In this document: positions 25,999 through 34,598 of the stretch, one piece after another
Numbering within the stretch: position 1 is the first letter of the stretch
Layout: every line of letters begins with the position of its first letter
Source: Clostridiaceae bacterium Marseille-Q4143
Lineage (GTDB): Bacteria; Bacillota; Clostridia; Lachnospirales; Lachnospiraceae
DNA: 64,000 nucleotides
Direction of reading: 5' to 3'
Assembly: GCA_018228645.1 (NCBI GenBank)
Contig: CP073693.1
Location: forward strand, 2,676,416 to 2,740,415
Position numbers and translations under genes: made by a program
The notes under the pieces: generated by a model
The model's database searches: none
What the model saw: only the letters and a program-made list of their open reading frames with translations
Told to the model about the DNA's origin: nothing

Positions 25999-28641
25999 AT
26001 GGATACAGACAAAGTAATACAGGACTTGAACCGCAGATTTGCTGCACCTCTGCCGGAGTTTTATCAGCGTCGTATCATCTTCTGGTATGACGAAGATAAG
26101 GAATTTGAGGATAAGCTGGACGAGGTGGTTCTGGAAAATGCAAAGGTGATTGCATTAACTGGCAATAATACGTTTTCGGTGAAGAAGCTGCTTTCAGTAG
26201 ATGATTTGACCACAAACTATCTGGTTTACAGTCCGTGCGTCTATAACCGCCCGGATGATAACTGGCTTCTGGATGTGGAGCTTTACAGTGAGGAGTTCCG
26301 GGCAGACCTGATTTCCATCTGGATGGATGAGATGGGACTTGCATCGAATCCGGTCATGCGGAAGCAGGTCAAGAATTACCGTGCTTATTTCAATGCAAAA
26401 GACCGTCGATTGAAAGTCAGCACACAGAGTAAAGTCCCGGCAACTCCGGCACAGCTGCACATGGCGGTCATGGCGGCAATCTGCGGATTGAAAGACCCAC
26501 AGCCGAATATGATTCTCCGCAGTGTATTTCGGGCAGGACTGGACTTGAATAATAATGCGGTTTATCAGGATTTTGTAAAATATCATACTGACGGGGCATT
26601 TTGGGCGATGGTTCGCCAGGGCTGCGGATTTGTAGAGGAAGAACCAGATCTCGGACGGCTGGCAATTCATTTATTGTTGACTGCCGCTACCCGTACCATG
26701 CGGCAGGAATATCTTGCCGGACTGGATGGATTCATTTCTATGCCGCATCAGGCATATTGCTATGATTTTATTTCTGAATGGCTTCACAGCGAGGATATGG
26801 GACAGCTTTATGATGTGGCACGGTATGTTGAGGAGGAAGCACGTCTGCATCAGCGTTTTGAAAAGCTGACAGTGAATGATCTGGCAGGAACCGAATGCTT
26901 CCCATGTATCAACGAAGTGATTCTGACAAAGCTGATGACAGAGATCAGCGACCATATTATTGATGTGGATGCCATTACTTCCACTGTTGAGAAACGGAGA
27001 ACCTGTGCATGGTATGAGTCATTTGAGAATTTCTATGACGGTATCCTGCAAGTAGCGAATATGCAGAGCTTCTTCAAGAAACATTCTGCCGGATTCCACA
27101 CCGCAGAAGCAAAAGGCATCTGGAAAGAATATACGGGAAGCTACTATCAGATGGATACCTATTATCGTTTGTTCCATCTGAGCTTCCAAAAAAGCCTGGA
27201 GACTTCCAATATTTTGTTGGACGATTTGTTTAAGCATGTTGTCGATAAAGTGGAAGGACTTTATACCCATTGGTTTTTAGGTGAGCTGGGTAACAATTGG
27301 TCAGATGTATGTGCAGATGAACTGGCGAATTACGGTAAAGTTCTGGAAGTACCGCAACAGGAGGAGTTTTATCGTTCCCGCATTCAGACTTCGGACACGA
27401 AAGTATTTGTGATTATTTCAGATGCCATGCGGTATGAAGTGGCAGCAGCCATGGCAGATCAGCTTCAGAGAGAAACACAGAGCAAGGTTTCTATCAGCAG
27501 TATGCAGAGCATCTTCCCTTCGATTACAAAGTTCGGTATGGCAGCTTTGTTGCCGCACAAAGAACTGACAGTAGAAGTTCGGAACAATGTTTTGACGGTT
27601 CTGGCAGATGGCCAGTCTACGGCGAGCCCGTACCGGGATAAGGTTCTGAAATCAGAAGATCCGGCAAGTGTGGCTTTAAAGTACAATGACATTATTGCTA
27701 TGAAGCGGGCAGAGCGAAGTGCGCTGGTAAAGGGCATGGATGTGGTTTACATTTATCATGATACCATTGATGAAGCCAGCCATACTTCTGATACCGCGGT
27801 TTTCGCTGCCTGTGAGAAAGCAATTTCGGAACTGAAGAACCTTGTTCGTATTATTGTAAATGAATTTGGCGGAACGAATATTCTGATTACGGCTGACCAT
27901 GGATTCCTTTATACATACAGTCCGCTGACTGAAGATGACAAAGTAGGAAGAAATGAGTTTTATGATGTAGACAGGGGTAATACCAGCGACTTGAAAAGAG
28001 AAAGTGCGAGACGTTGTGTGGAATATGGCAGACGCTATGCCATCATGAAGAAAGGTGCACAGCCGAATTATCTGCTGCCTGTGAAGTTCCTGGGTGGAAA
28101 TACGGAATTTGATGGATTTGCACCGAGAGAAAGCATCCGTATTAAGATGAATGGTGGCGGCATGAACTTTGTGCATGGCGGTATCAGCTTGCAGGAAATG
28201 GTTGTTCCGGTGATCGAATATCACTATCTCCGCAATGATTCGATGGAATATAAGCGTAATAAACAGAAATACGATACCAAGCCGGTAATGGTCAATTTGC
28301 TGTCCGCAAACCGTAAAATCAGCAATATGATTTTCTCATTGAACTTCTACCAAAAGGACGCAGTCAGTGCAAACCGAGAAGCGGCCACCTATCAGGTTTA
28401 CTTTACGGACGAAAACGGCAAGCAGATCAGTGATGTTCAGAAGATTATTGCAGATAAAACCAGCGATAACGGCGCAGAAAGAACATTCCGCTGCCAGTTT
28501 AATCTGAAGTCTCTGAAATACAGCAATACCGCTACTTACTATCTGGTAATTGCGGACGAACAGGGATTGCAGATGCCGCAGGGGGAGCCGTTCCAGATTG
28601 ACATTGCCTTTGCGGTGGATGAGTTCGATTTCTTTAGTTAA
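25999..28641 (+). CDS. pglZ: BREX alkaline-phosphatase-fold protein PglZ
   Basis: An 880-residue PglZ of the BREX type 1 (PglZ-A) kind. The alkaline-phosphatase-like core is visible: VFVIISDAMRYEVAAAMADQ near residue 470 and ITADHGFLYTYS near residue 630, with further conserved parts around SMQSIFPSITKFG and MNFVHGGISLQEMVVPV. PglZ is an essential BREX component; its homologue has been shown elsewhere to act as a metal-dependent hydrolase. GC and codon use match brxA-C. It is separated from the upstream genes by a 478-bp gap with repeats. brxL would be expected next, but is absent. Confidence 0.94.
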   Translation: MDTDKVIQDLNRRFAAPLPEFYQRRIIFWYDEDKEFEDKLDEVVLENAKVIALTGNNTFSVKKLLSVDDLTTNYLVYSPCVYNRPDDNWLLDVELYSEEFRADLISIWMDEMGLASNPVMRKQVKNYRAYFNAKDRRLKVSTQSKVPATPAQLHMAVMAAICGLKDPQPNMILRSVFRAGLDLNNNAVYQDFVKYHTDGAFWAMVRQGCGFVEEEPDLGRLAIHLLLTAATRTMRQEYLAGLDGFISMPHQAYCYDFISEWLHSEDMGQLYDVARYVEEEARLHQRFEKLTVNDLAGTECFPCINEVILTKLMTEISDHIIDVDAITSTVEKRRTCAWYESFENFYDGILQVANMQSFFKKHSAGFHTAEAKGIWKEYTGSYYQMDTYYRLFHLSFQKSLETSNILLDDLFKHVVDKVEGLYTHWFLGELGNNWSDVCADELANYGKVLEVPQQEEFYRSRIQTSDTKVFVIISDAMRYEVAAAMADQLQRETQSKVSISSMQSIFPSITKFGMAALLPHKELTVEVRNNVLTVLADGQSTASPYRDKVLKSEDPASVALKYNDIIAMKRAERSALVKGMDVVYIYHDTIDEASHTSDTAVFAACEKAISELKNLVRIIVNEFGGTNILITADHGFLYTYSPLTEDDKVGRNEFYDVDRGNTSDLKRESARRCVEYGRRYAIMKKGAQPNYLLPVKFLGGNTEFDGFAPRESIRIKMNGGGMNFVHGGISLQEMVVPVIEYHYLRNDSMEYKRNKQKYDTKPVMVNLLSANRKISNMIFSLNFYQKDAVSANREAATYQVYFTDENGKQISDVQKIIADKTSDNGAERTFRCQFNLKSLKYSNTATYYLVIADEQGLQMPQGEPFQIDIAFAVDEFDFFS

Positions 28642-28661
28642 TACCGCAAGAGGAGAGAAAG

Positions 28662-28712
28662 ATGGAACAATTTACAGAGGGTGAAAGTACCCGTGAAGAA
28701 GTATTGTTTTGA
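28662..28712 (+). pseudogene. 16-codon ORF stub after pglZ (probable truncation scar)
   Basis: An ATG with a good AGGAGAG site 20 bp after pglZ opens a frame, MEQFTEGESTREEVLF, that stops after 16 codons. The composition then turns AT-rich. The ribosome binding site and spacing look like the start of a further operon gene whose body was deleted. The 16 residues do not match BrxL as I know it, so the lost gene cannot be named. Confidence 0.5.
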
Positions 28713-28839
28713 ATTAGAATAATATCTCTGTGGAAATGTGGGTATTATAGAAGCTTATGAATTGCAATACCCTGAAAAATTATATACATTTCCCGAATAG
28801 TCAATAGTTTCTATGCTTTTCAGGAAAATTTGCTTAATC

Positions 28840-28940
28840 TGGCGGGTAGGATACGACATATGGGCGTATTTTACCCACTAGATTTTTTTTCATATTTTTG
28901 TAAGGGTAAAAAATTTAGAAGTTCCTCTGATTACCCGCCA
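28840..28940. repeat. Nested inverted repeat in the gap right of BREX
   Basis: TGGCGGGTA (28840-28848) pairs with TACCCGCCA (28932-28940). Inside it TTTTACCC (28869-28876) pairs with GGGTAAAA (28904-28911). The gap 28713-28990 holds no gene. It may be a small non-autonomous element, a structured RNA or a regulator site. Confidence 0.5.
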
Positions 28941-28990
28941 AACGAAATATACGATTTCACACAAAGCATTCTTTTGAATAAACACCATAT

Positions 28991-29024
28991 AACAGTTGAC
29001 AACAGTTATAAACTGTTATATACT
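28991..29024 (+). promoter_or_regulatory. Consensus promoter with palindromic operator for the GntR-ABC operon
   Basis: TTGACA (28996-29001) and TATACT (29019-29024) are exactly 17 bp apart. The spacer is filled by the palindrome AACAGTT-ATA-AACTGTT (29001-29017), and another AACAGTT half-site starts at 28991. This fits autorepression by the GntR protein encoded next. Confidence 0.85.
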
Positions 29025-29047
29025 GTTTGTAGACAGGAGGGGAGAAG

Positions 29048-29422
29048 ATGCAGTTTATTATCAATCATTCTTCTATGGAGCCCATCTATGAACAAATTAT
29101 GGGACAGATTCGTTCCGGAATCGCAAAGGGAACTATGAAAGAAGGGGAGGCACTGCCGTCGGTGCGTGCTCTGGCGAAAGATTTGAAAGTCAGTGCGTTG
29201 ACCGTTAAAAAGGCCTATGACGGACTGGAGCAGGAAGGCTTCATTATGACTGTTCACGGAAAAGGCAGCTTCGTGACCTGTTCCGGACAAGACATTTACC
29301 TGGAAGAGAGACGGAGAGAAGTCGAGGAGGAACTGGCAGCAGCAGTCCGAAAGGGCAGAAGCTGCGGCATGGAGCAGGAGGAACTGTTGGAATTATTTCA
29401 GATGGTATTGGAGGAACCGTGA
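29048..29422 (+). CDS. GntR family (YtrA-type) transcriptional repressor
   Basis: A 124-residue protein with an N-terminal winged HTH (PIYEQIMGQIRSGIAKGTMK, LPSVRALAKDLKVSALTVKKAYDGL) and only a short helical tail, which is the YtrA subfamily. These regulators control the ABC transporter encoded with them. The operator described upstream lies between its -35 and -10. The stop codon overlaps the start of the ATPase gene. Confidence 0.93.
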   Translation: MQFIINHSSMEPIYEQIMGQIRSGIAKGTMKEGEALPSVRALAKDLKVSALTVKKAYDGLEQEGFIMTVHGKGSFVTCSGQDIYLEERRREVEEELAAAVRKGRSCGMEQEELLELFQMVLEEP

Positions 29423-30267
29423 TGATCAGACTGGAACAAGCAGAAAAACAATATAAAAACTTTTACCTGGACTGCTCTATGGAGGTGCAGGAAGGTATGG
29501 TAACTGGCTTGATCGGCCCTAATGGAGCTGGCAAGAGTACCACATTCCGGCTGCTCACCGGACTGGCAAAGCCGGAGGCCGGACGGGTCGAGATCTTTGG
29601 AAAAGAGATTTCAGAGTTTACGGCAGAAGACCGGAGGAAGACTGGCGTGGTCTGGTCAGATGCTGGATTTTCCGGATACCTCATGGGAAAAGATCTGATT
29701 GCCGTATTAGAAAATATGTATCCGGCATTTGATGAAGGCTGGTTTCAAAAAAAATGTGAGGAATTTCATTTGCCGATGGATAAGAAATTAAAAGATTTTT
29801 CCACAGGCATGAAAGCAAAGCTGAAAGTATTGTCAGCTGTTGCCAATGGAGATGCCAGACTTCTTATTCTGGATGAACCGACAGCAGGGATGGATGTGAT
29901 GGTGAGGGAACAGATTCTTGATCTTTTGCGGGAATTTATGATGCCGGGAGATCGGTCGATTCTCATCAGTTCCCATATTTCCAGTGATCTGGAAGGATTC
30001 TGTGATGATGTTTATCTGATGAATCAAGGAAAGATCATTCTTCATGAAGATGTGGATACACTTCTGGAACAGTATGGAATTCTGAAGGTAACAACGGAAC
30101 AGTATGACACTCTTGATAAAGAATATCTTCTTCGAGTGAAAAAAGAAGATTATGGTTATGCCTGCCTGACTGGACAGAAAGATTTTTATCAGGAAAACTG
30201 GCCGCAGATAATTGTTGAAAAAGGAACCATTGATCAGATCATGACCATGATGGTGGAGGGAAAGTAA
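29422..30267 (+). CDS. ABC transporter ATP-binding protein
   Basis: A 281-residue ABC ATPase: Walker A GPNGAGKST (about residues 36-44), a drifted signature (FSTGMKAKLK instead of LSGGQ), Walker B LLILDEPTAGMD and an H-loop His (SSHISSD). This resembles the YtrB/BcrA-type ATPases of small antibiotic- or envelope-stress-responsive exporters. The ATG at 29422 overlaps the GntR stop (TGATG). The permease follows after 1 bp. Confidence 0.92.
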   Translation: MIRLEQAEKQYKNFYLDCSMEVQEGMVTGLIGPNGAGKSTTFRLLTGLAKPEAGRVEIFGKEISEFTAEDRRKTGVVWSDAGFSGYLMGKDLIAVLENMYPAFDEGWFQKKCEEFHLPMDKKLKDFSTGMKAKLKVLSAVANGDARLLILDEPTAGMDVMVREQILDLLREFMMPGDRSILISSHISSDLEGFCDDVYLMNQGKIILHEDVDTLLEQYGILKVTTEQYDTLDKEYLLRVKKEDYGYACLTGQKDFYQENWPQIIVEKGTIDQIMTMMVEGK

Positions 30268-30268
30268 G

Positions 30269-30937
30269 ATGAAAGGATTATTGATCAAAGACGGAAGACT
30301 GATGATTACACAAGGGAAAACACTTCTCGGAATTGCTGTTTTTATGATCGTATGCTCTTTTTTACAGGGTGACAGCTTTCCTCAGTTTGCAGCCAGTTAC
30401 AGTATTATGATGACGACTATTTTTACAATCAGCACGGTCAGTTATGATGAATACGACAATGGAATCAAATACCTTCTGGTGTTGCCGGTAGAGCGGCGAA
30501 CTTATGTGAAGGAAAAATATTGTTTTGGTATCCTGATGTCCTGCATGGTATGGGGAATCTGCAGTTTAATAGGAATTGCAGGCGCATTTTTTCAAAATGC
30601 AGATGGGTTGGAAGAATATCTGATTTCCAGCCTGTCTGTAGCCATGCTGGCAGTTCTGCTTCTTGGTATTTGCCTTCCGGTTATCTTCTATTATGGAGCC
30701 GAAAAAGGAAGAGGTATCTATACCGGGATGCTGGCCTGCATCTTCTTTGCAGCGATTGCATTTTTCAAATTGAAATGGAATGTAGCATTGATGGAAAATG
30801 AATGGTTCCAGCAGATGTTGTTAATGATGGGGCGCAATCGTTTCCTGTTCATAACAGTCGGTGTATTCATATACCTGGGGATTCTGTCGATAGCCTATCG
30901 ATGTGCTGTGAAGATTATGGAACGTCGGGAGTTTTAA
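30269..30937 (+). CDS. ABC-2 type permease
   Basis: A 222-residue protein with six hydrophobic segments (residues about 15-35, 40-58, 90-112, 120-145, 150-170, 190-212), matching the small ABC-2 permeases that go with YtrA/YtrB systems. The SYDEYDNGIKYLLVLPVERRTYVKEKY loop is typical. It probably forms the transport channel with the preceding ATPase. Substrate is unknown. Confidence 0.88.
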   Translation: MKGLLIKDGRLMITQGKTLLGIAVFMIVCSFLQGDSFPQFAASYSIMMTTIFTISTVSYDEYDNGIKYLLVLPVERRTYVKEKYCFGILMSCMVWGICSLIGIAGAFFQNADGLEEYLISSLSVAMLAVLLLGICLPVIFYYGAEKGRGIYTGMLACIFFAAIAFFKLKWNVALMENEWFQQMLLMMGRNRFLFITVGVFIYLGILSIAYRCAVKIMERREF

Positions 30938-30955
30938 TTAAATTACTCAAACTCA

Positions 30956-31009
30956 TTGACATCTTCCTCCAACATGGTAAAATGTATACGAAGTTAGATT
31001 GTATACAAT
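30956..31009 (+). promoter_or_regulatory. Promoter and palindromic operator of the FCD-GntR / icd operon
   Basis: TTGACA (30956-30961) and TAAAAT (30978-30983) are 16 bp apart. The perfect palindrome ATTGTATACAAT (30998-31009), with a second GTATAC at 30984-30989, lies at the expected transcription start and is typical of FadR/VanR-type GntR operators. Confidence 0.8.
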
Positions 31010-31043
31010 AATGCAAAACTGAGGAGGACATGGAACAACTAAC

Positions 31044-31724
31044 ATGAGCAGTACACAGGGGCAAAAAGACGGACGTGATAAATATTCTCTCAGAGGAAGA
31101 GTTTTTCAGAGCATTCGGGAAGATATTTTGAGCGGACGTTATGAGCAGAATACAGAATTAAAAGAAGCAGCTATCGGAGCAGAACTTGGCGTGAGCAGAA
31201 CACCGGTCAGAGAGGCCCTTCGACAGCTGGAGTTAGAAGGTTTGGTGACGATTATTCCCAATCGCGGCGCTTATGTCAATATGATTACCGCAAAGGATGT
31301 ACAGGATATCTATGTGATCCGTTCCATGCTGGAAGGATTATGTGCCAGATGGGCAACCCAGTCTATTACGGCAGAACAGTTGGATTCTATGGAAGAAACG
31401 CTGTGTCTGTCGGAATACCATACCAGTAAAAAGAACTATGAAAAGCTTTATGAGCTGGACAGCCTGTTTCATGAGCAACTCTATGAAGCAGGAGGAAGCC
31501 GGATTTTAAATCATATACTGTCAGATTTTCACGATTATGTGAAGATGGTAAGAAAAGCAACCATTTCCACCAGCAGCCGTTCCGTGACATCCACGGAAGA
31601 ACACAGGGCAATTTTTGAAGCAATCAAAGAGAAGGATCCTGATAAGGCGGAAGCTCTGGCAAAGGAGCATGTAAAACATACCATTGAAAGTATTCAGGCA
31701 TACGGACTGGAGAAAATATTATAA
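31044..31724 (+). CDS. GntR family regulator with FCD domain
   Basis: A 226-residue protein with an N-terminal winged HTH (EDILSGRYEQNTELKEAAIG, VSRTPVREALRQLELEGLV) and a helical FCD effector domain (about residues 85-220) whose metal-site residues include the histidines of SLFHEQLYEAGG and SVTSTEEHRAIFEAI. Ligands of this class are usually small organic acids. It precedes isocitrate dehydrogenase by 27 bp and probably autoregulates the pair through the palindrome at 30998. Citrate, isocitrate or 2-oxoglutarate are reasonable but unproven effectors. Confidence 0.92.
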   Translation: MSSTQGQKDGRDKYSLRGRVFQSIREDILSGRYEQNTELKEAAIGAELGVSRTPVREALRQLELEGLVTIIPNRGAYVNMITAKDVQDIYVIRSMLEGLCARWATQSITAEQLDSMEETLCLSEYHTSKKNYEKLYELDSLFHEQLYEAGGSRILNHILSDFHDYVKMVRKATISTSSRSVTSTEEHRAIFEAIKEKDPDKAEALAKEHVKHTIESIQAYGLEKIL

Positions 31725-31751
31725 CTGCAGAATGAGGAGGACATGATTTCC

Positions 31752-32960
31752 ATGGCAAAGATTGAGATGAAGACCCCGCTGGTAGAGATGGACGGAGACG
31801 AGATGACCAGAATTCTCTGGCAGATGATCAAAGATGAGTTATTACTTCCTTTTGTGGATCTGAAAACAGAGTACTATGATCTGGGACTGAAGAAAAGAGA
31901 CGAGACGAACGATCAGATTACGATAGATGCAGCAGAAGCGACGAAGAAATACGGTGTAGCTGTCAAATGTGCAACCATTACACCAAATGCAGCACGTGTC
32001 AAAGAATATGACCTGAAAGAGATGTGGAAGAGTCCTAATGGAACCATCCGCGCCATTCTGGATGGAACGGTTTTCCGTGCTCCCATCATCGTCAAAGGAA
32101 TTGAACCTTATGTGAAGACCTGGAAGAAGCCGATCACTTTGGCAAGACATGCTTACGGTGATGTATACAAGGCTTCCGAGATGCAGATTCCGGGACCGGG
32201 AAAGGTAGATCTGGTTTACACAGCAGAAGACGGAAGCCAGACTTCCGTTCTGGTACATGAGTTCAAGGGACCGGGTGTAGTACAGGGTATGCACAATCTG
32301 GATGCTTCCATTGAAAGCTTTGCAAGAAGCTGTTTCCAGTACGCCATTGATACAAAGCAGGATGTATGGTTTGCAACGAAGGATACCATTTCCAAGAAAT
32401 ACGACCATCATTTCAAGGATATTTTTCAGGAAATCTATGAAAAAGAATACAAGGCACAGTTTGAAGCAGCCGGACTTACCTATTTCTATACACTGATTGA
32501 TGACGCAGTAGCCAGAGTTGTAAAATCCGAGGGCGGTTTCATCTGGGCCTGCAAGAACTATGATGGTGATGTCATGAGCGATCTGGTGGCAACGGCATTC
32601 GGTTCTCTTGCCATGATGACCTCCGTTCTGGTATCACCCAAAGGATACTACGAATATGAGGCTGCTCACGGAACCGTGCAGAGACATTACTATCAGCATC
32701 TGGAAGGAAAAGAGACTTCCACCAATCCCATGGCGACCATCTTTGCGTGGAGCGGTGCCTTGAGAAAACGTGGAGAACTGGATGCCATTCCGGAGCTGGT
32801 ACATTTTGCAGATGTACTGGAGCAGGCATCCTTAAAGACCATTGAGTCTGGAAAAATGACGAAGGACCTGGCATTGATCACCAGCCTTCCGAATCCGCAG
32901 GTTCTGAATTCTTCTGATTTTATTAAAGAGATCCGAAAAGAAGTGGAAGCAGCGCTGTAA
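31752..32960 (+). CDS. icd: NADP-dependent isocitrate dehydrogenase (dimeric, eukaryote-like type)
   Basis: Oxidative decarboxylation of isocitrate to 2-oxoglutarate, here probably for glutamate synthesis. The 402-residue sequence is of the homodimeric type shared with eukaryotic IDH1: [46 protein letters not shown] and the C-terminal [12 protein letters not shown] with [11 protein letters not shown]. The ATG at 31752 is preferred because the one at 31743 is only 2 nt from the AGGAGG. No citrate synthase or aconitase gene is in the window. A strong hairpin follows. Confidence 0.94.
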   Translation: MAKIEMKTPLVEMDGDEMTRILWQMIKDELLLPFVDLKTEYYDLGLKKRDETNDQITIDAAEATKKYGVAVKCATITPNAARVKEYDLKEMWKSPNGTIRAILDGTVFRAPIIVKGIEPYVKTWKKPITLARHAYGDVYKASEMQIPGPGKVDLVYTAEDGSQTSVLVHEFKGPGVVQGMHNLDASIESFARSCFQYAIDTKQDVWFATKDTISKKYDHHFKDIFQEIYEKEYKAQFEAAGLTYFYTLIDDAVARVVKSEGGFIWACKNYDGDVMSDLVATAFGSLAMMTSVLVSPKGYYEYEAAHGTVQRHYYQHLEGKETSTNPMATIFAWSGALRKRGELDAIPELVHFADVLEQASLKTIESGKMTKDLALITSLPNPQVLNSSDFIKEIRKEVEAAL

Positions 32961-32994
32961 AAAGAGCTTTTGCGGTCATATGAATAAAAATACG

Positions 32995-33034
32995 AACCCT
33001 CCCATATATTAGGTACAAATATGGGAGGGTTTTT
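32995..33034 (+). terminator. Terminator of icd whose 3' arm holds the spoIVA ribosome binding site
   Basis: A 13-bp perfect stem (AACCCTCCCATAT / ATATGGGAGGGTT) is followed by TTTT. The GGGAGGG in the 3' arm is also the ribosome binding site of the ATG at 33037, which repeats the arrangement seen before the CapA-like gene. Confidence 0.85.
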
Positions 33035-33036
33035 GA

Positions 33037-34512
33037 ATGGACAAAGAATTTCATCTGTATAATGATATCAGAGAGCGCACAGGCGGAGAGATCTACATAG
33101 GAGTAGTAGGACCGGTTCGTACCGGAAAATCTACCTTTATCAAACGTTTTATGGATGTGCTGGTACTGCCAAATATGGAAGATCGTAATGAGCGGGAGCG
33201 TGCGACAGATGAACTGCCCCAGTCTGCGGCGGGCAAGACGATTATGACAACAGAACCCAAATTTGTCCCCAAGGAAGCAGTGGAGATCAGAGTGGCAGAT
33301 GGAATTCCGGTCAGAATCCGTCTCATTGACTGCGTCGGATATATGGTGGAGGGGGCAGCCGGCCATCTGGAAAATGATAACGAACGGATGGTAAAGACAC
33401 CGTGGTATGACAGTGAGATTCCATTTACAAAGGCGGCAGAGCTTGGCACGCATAAGGTCATTCATGATCATTCGACGATCGGAATTGTGGTGACCTGTGA
33501 CGGCAGTTTTGGTGAGATCCCTGCAGAAAATTACCGCCAGGCAGAAGAGCGGACCGTAGAAGAATTGAAATCTATCGGAAAACCGTTTGTGATCCTTTTA
33601 AATACAGTCAGGCCATACAGTGATGCCGTGCGGAAGCAGGCGGAAGAAATGTACCATAAGTATCAGATTCCTGTGCTTCCTGTGAATTGTGAGCAGCTGA
33701 AAAAGGATGATATTACAATGATCCTTGAGCAGGTGCTGCTGGAATTCCCGATGGTGGAGATTCGTTACCAGATTCCGGGATGGGTGGAAATGCTGCCATT
33801 GGACCATCCGGTAAAGCAGGAGATCATTGAAAAAGTTCGTGCCACGATGGATGGCTTCCGTGTGCTCAGAGATGTGGGAAAAGGACTGCCGAACTGTGAC
33901 AGTCCTCATATCTGCCGAATCAAACTGGATCAGGTACATCCGAATTGTGGAATCGCAACCTATTCCGTGGAGATGGAAGAAAACAGCTATTATGAGATGC
34001 TCAGTGAACTGACCGGCATGGAACTTCATGACGAATATGATCTCTTAAATCAGCTGAAGGAACTGTCCTCCATGCAGAAAGCATACGGAAAAGTGATGGC
34101 TGCCATGGATACTGTCAGGCAGAAAGGATACGGTATGGTGCTGCCGGAAAAAGAAGAAATTCGGATGGAAGATCCGGTGCTTATTCATCAGAGTGGAAAA
34201 TTTGGAGTAAAATTAAAGGCCTATTCCCCGTCAGTTCATATGATTCGTGCCAATATTGAGACGGAGATTGCTCCGATTGTGGGAAGCGAGGAGCAGGCAA
34301 AAGATTTGATTCAGTACATTCAGGAGGGACGGAAACAGGAAGATGGTATCTGGCAGATCAACATTTTTGGAAAAACTATCGAGGAACTGGTGGAAGACGG
34401 TATTCGCAGCAAGCTTTATCAGATAGGGGAAGAAAGTCAGGTGAAATTGCAGGATACCATGCAGAAGATTGTAAACGATTCCAATGGCGGTCTGGTATGT
34501 ATTATTATCTGA
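33037..34512 (+). CDS. spoIVA: Stage IV sporulation protein A (spore coat ATPase)
   Basis: SpoIVA is the ATPase that polymerises on the forespore surface and anchors the coat. The 491-residue length is normal. The Walker A is GPVRTGKST (residues 25-33) and the conserved N-terminal GTPase-like region includes RIRLIDCVGYMVEGAAGH and LGTHKVIHDHSTIG. The C-terminus ends in the hydrophobic GGLVCIII needed for localisation. Start is fixed by GGGAGGG 7 nt upstream. It shows that the organism sporulates. Confidence 0.97.
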   Translation: MDKEFHLYNDIRERTGGEIYIGVVGPVRTGKSTFIKRFMDVLVLPNMEDRNERERATDELPQSAAGKTIMTTEPKFVPKEAVEIRVADGIPVRIRLIDCVGYMVEGAAGHLENDNERMVKTPWYDSEIPFTKAAELGTHKVIHDHSTIGIVVTCDGSFGEIPAENYRQAEERTVEELKSIGKPFVILLNTVRPYSDAVRKQAEEMYHKYQIPVLPVNCEQLKKDDITMILEQVLLEFPMVEIRYQIPGWVEMLPLDHPVKQEIIEKVRATMDGFRVLRDVGKGLPNCDSPHICRIKLDQVHPNCGIATYSVEMEENSYYEMLSELTGMELHDEYDLLNQLKELSSMQKAYGKVMAAMDTVRQKGYGMVLPEKEEIRMEDPVLIHQSGKFGVKLKAYSPSVHMIRANIETEIAPIVGSEEQAKDLIQYIQEGRKQEDGIWQINIFGKTIEELVEDGIRSKLYQIGEESQVKLQDTMQKIVNDSNGGLVCIII

Positions 34513-34525
34513 AAATGAAATTAGC

Positions 34526-34554
34526 TTGCAACCGGGGAGAAAACTGCTTATAAT
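34526..34554 (+). promoter_or_regulatory. Promoter of recG
   Basis: TTGCAA (34526-34531) and TATAAT (34549-34554) are 17 bp apart, 45 bp before the recG start. Confidence 0.75.
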
Positions 34555-34598
34555 AAAGAGAACAGATGTTCTGAAAAGTACAGGATAGGAGAAAACAT

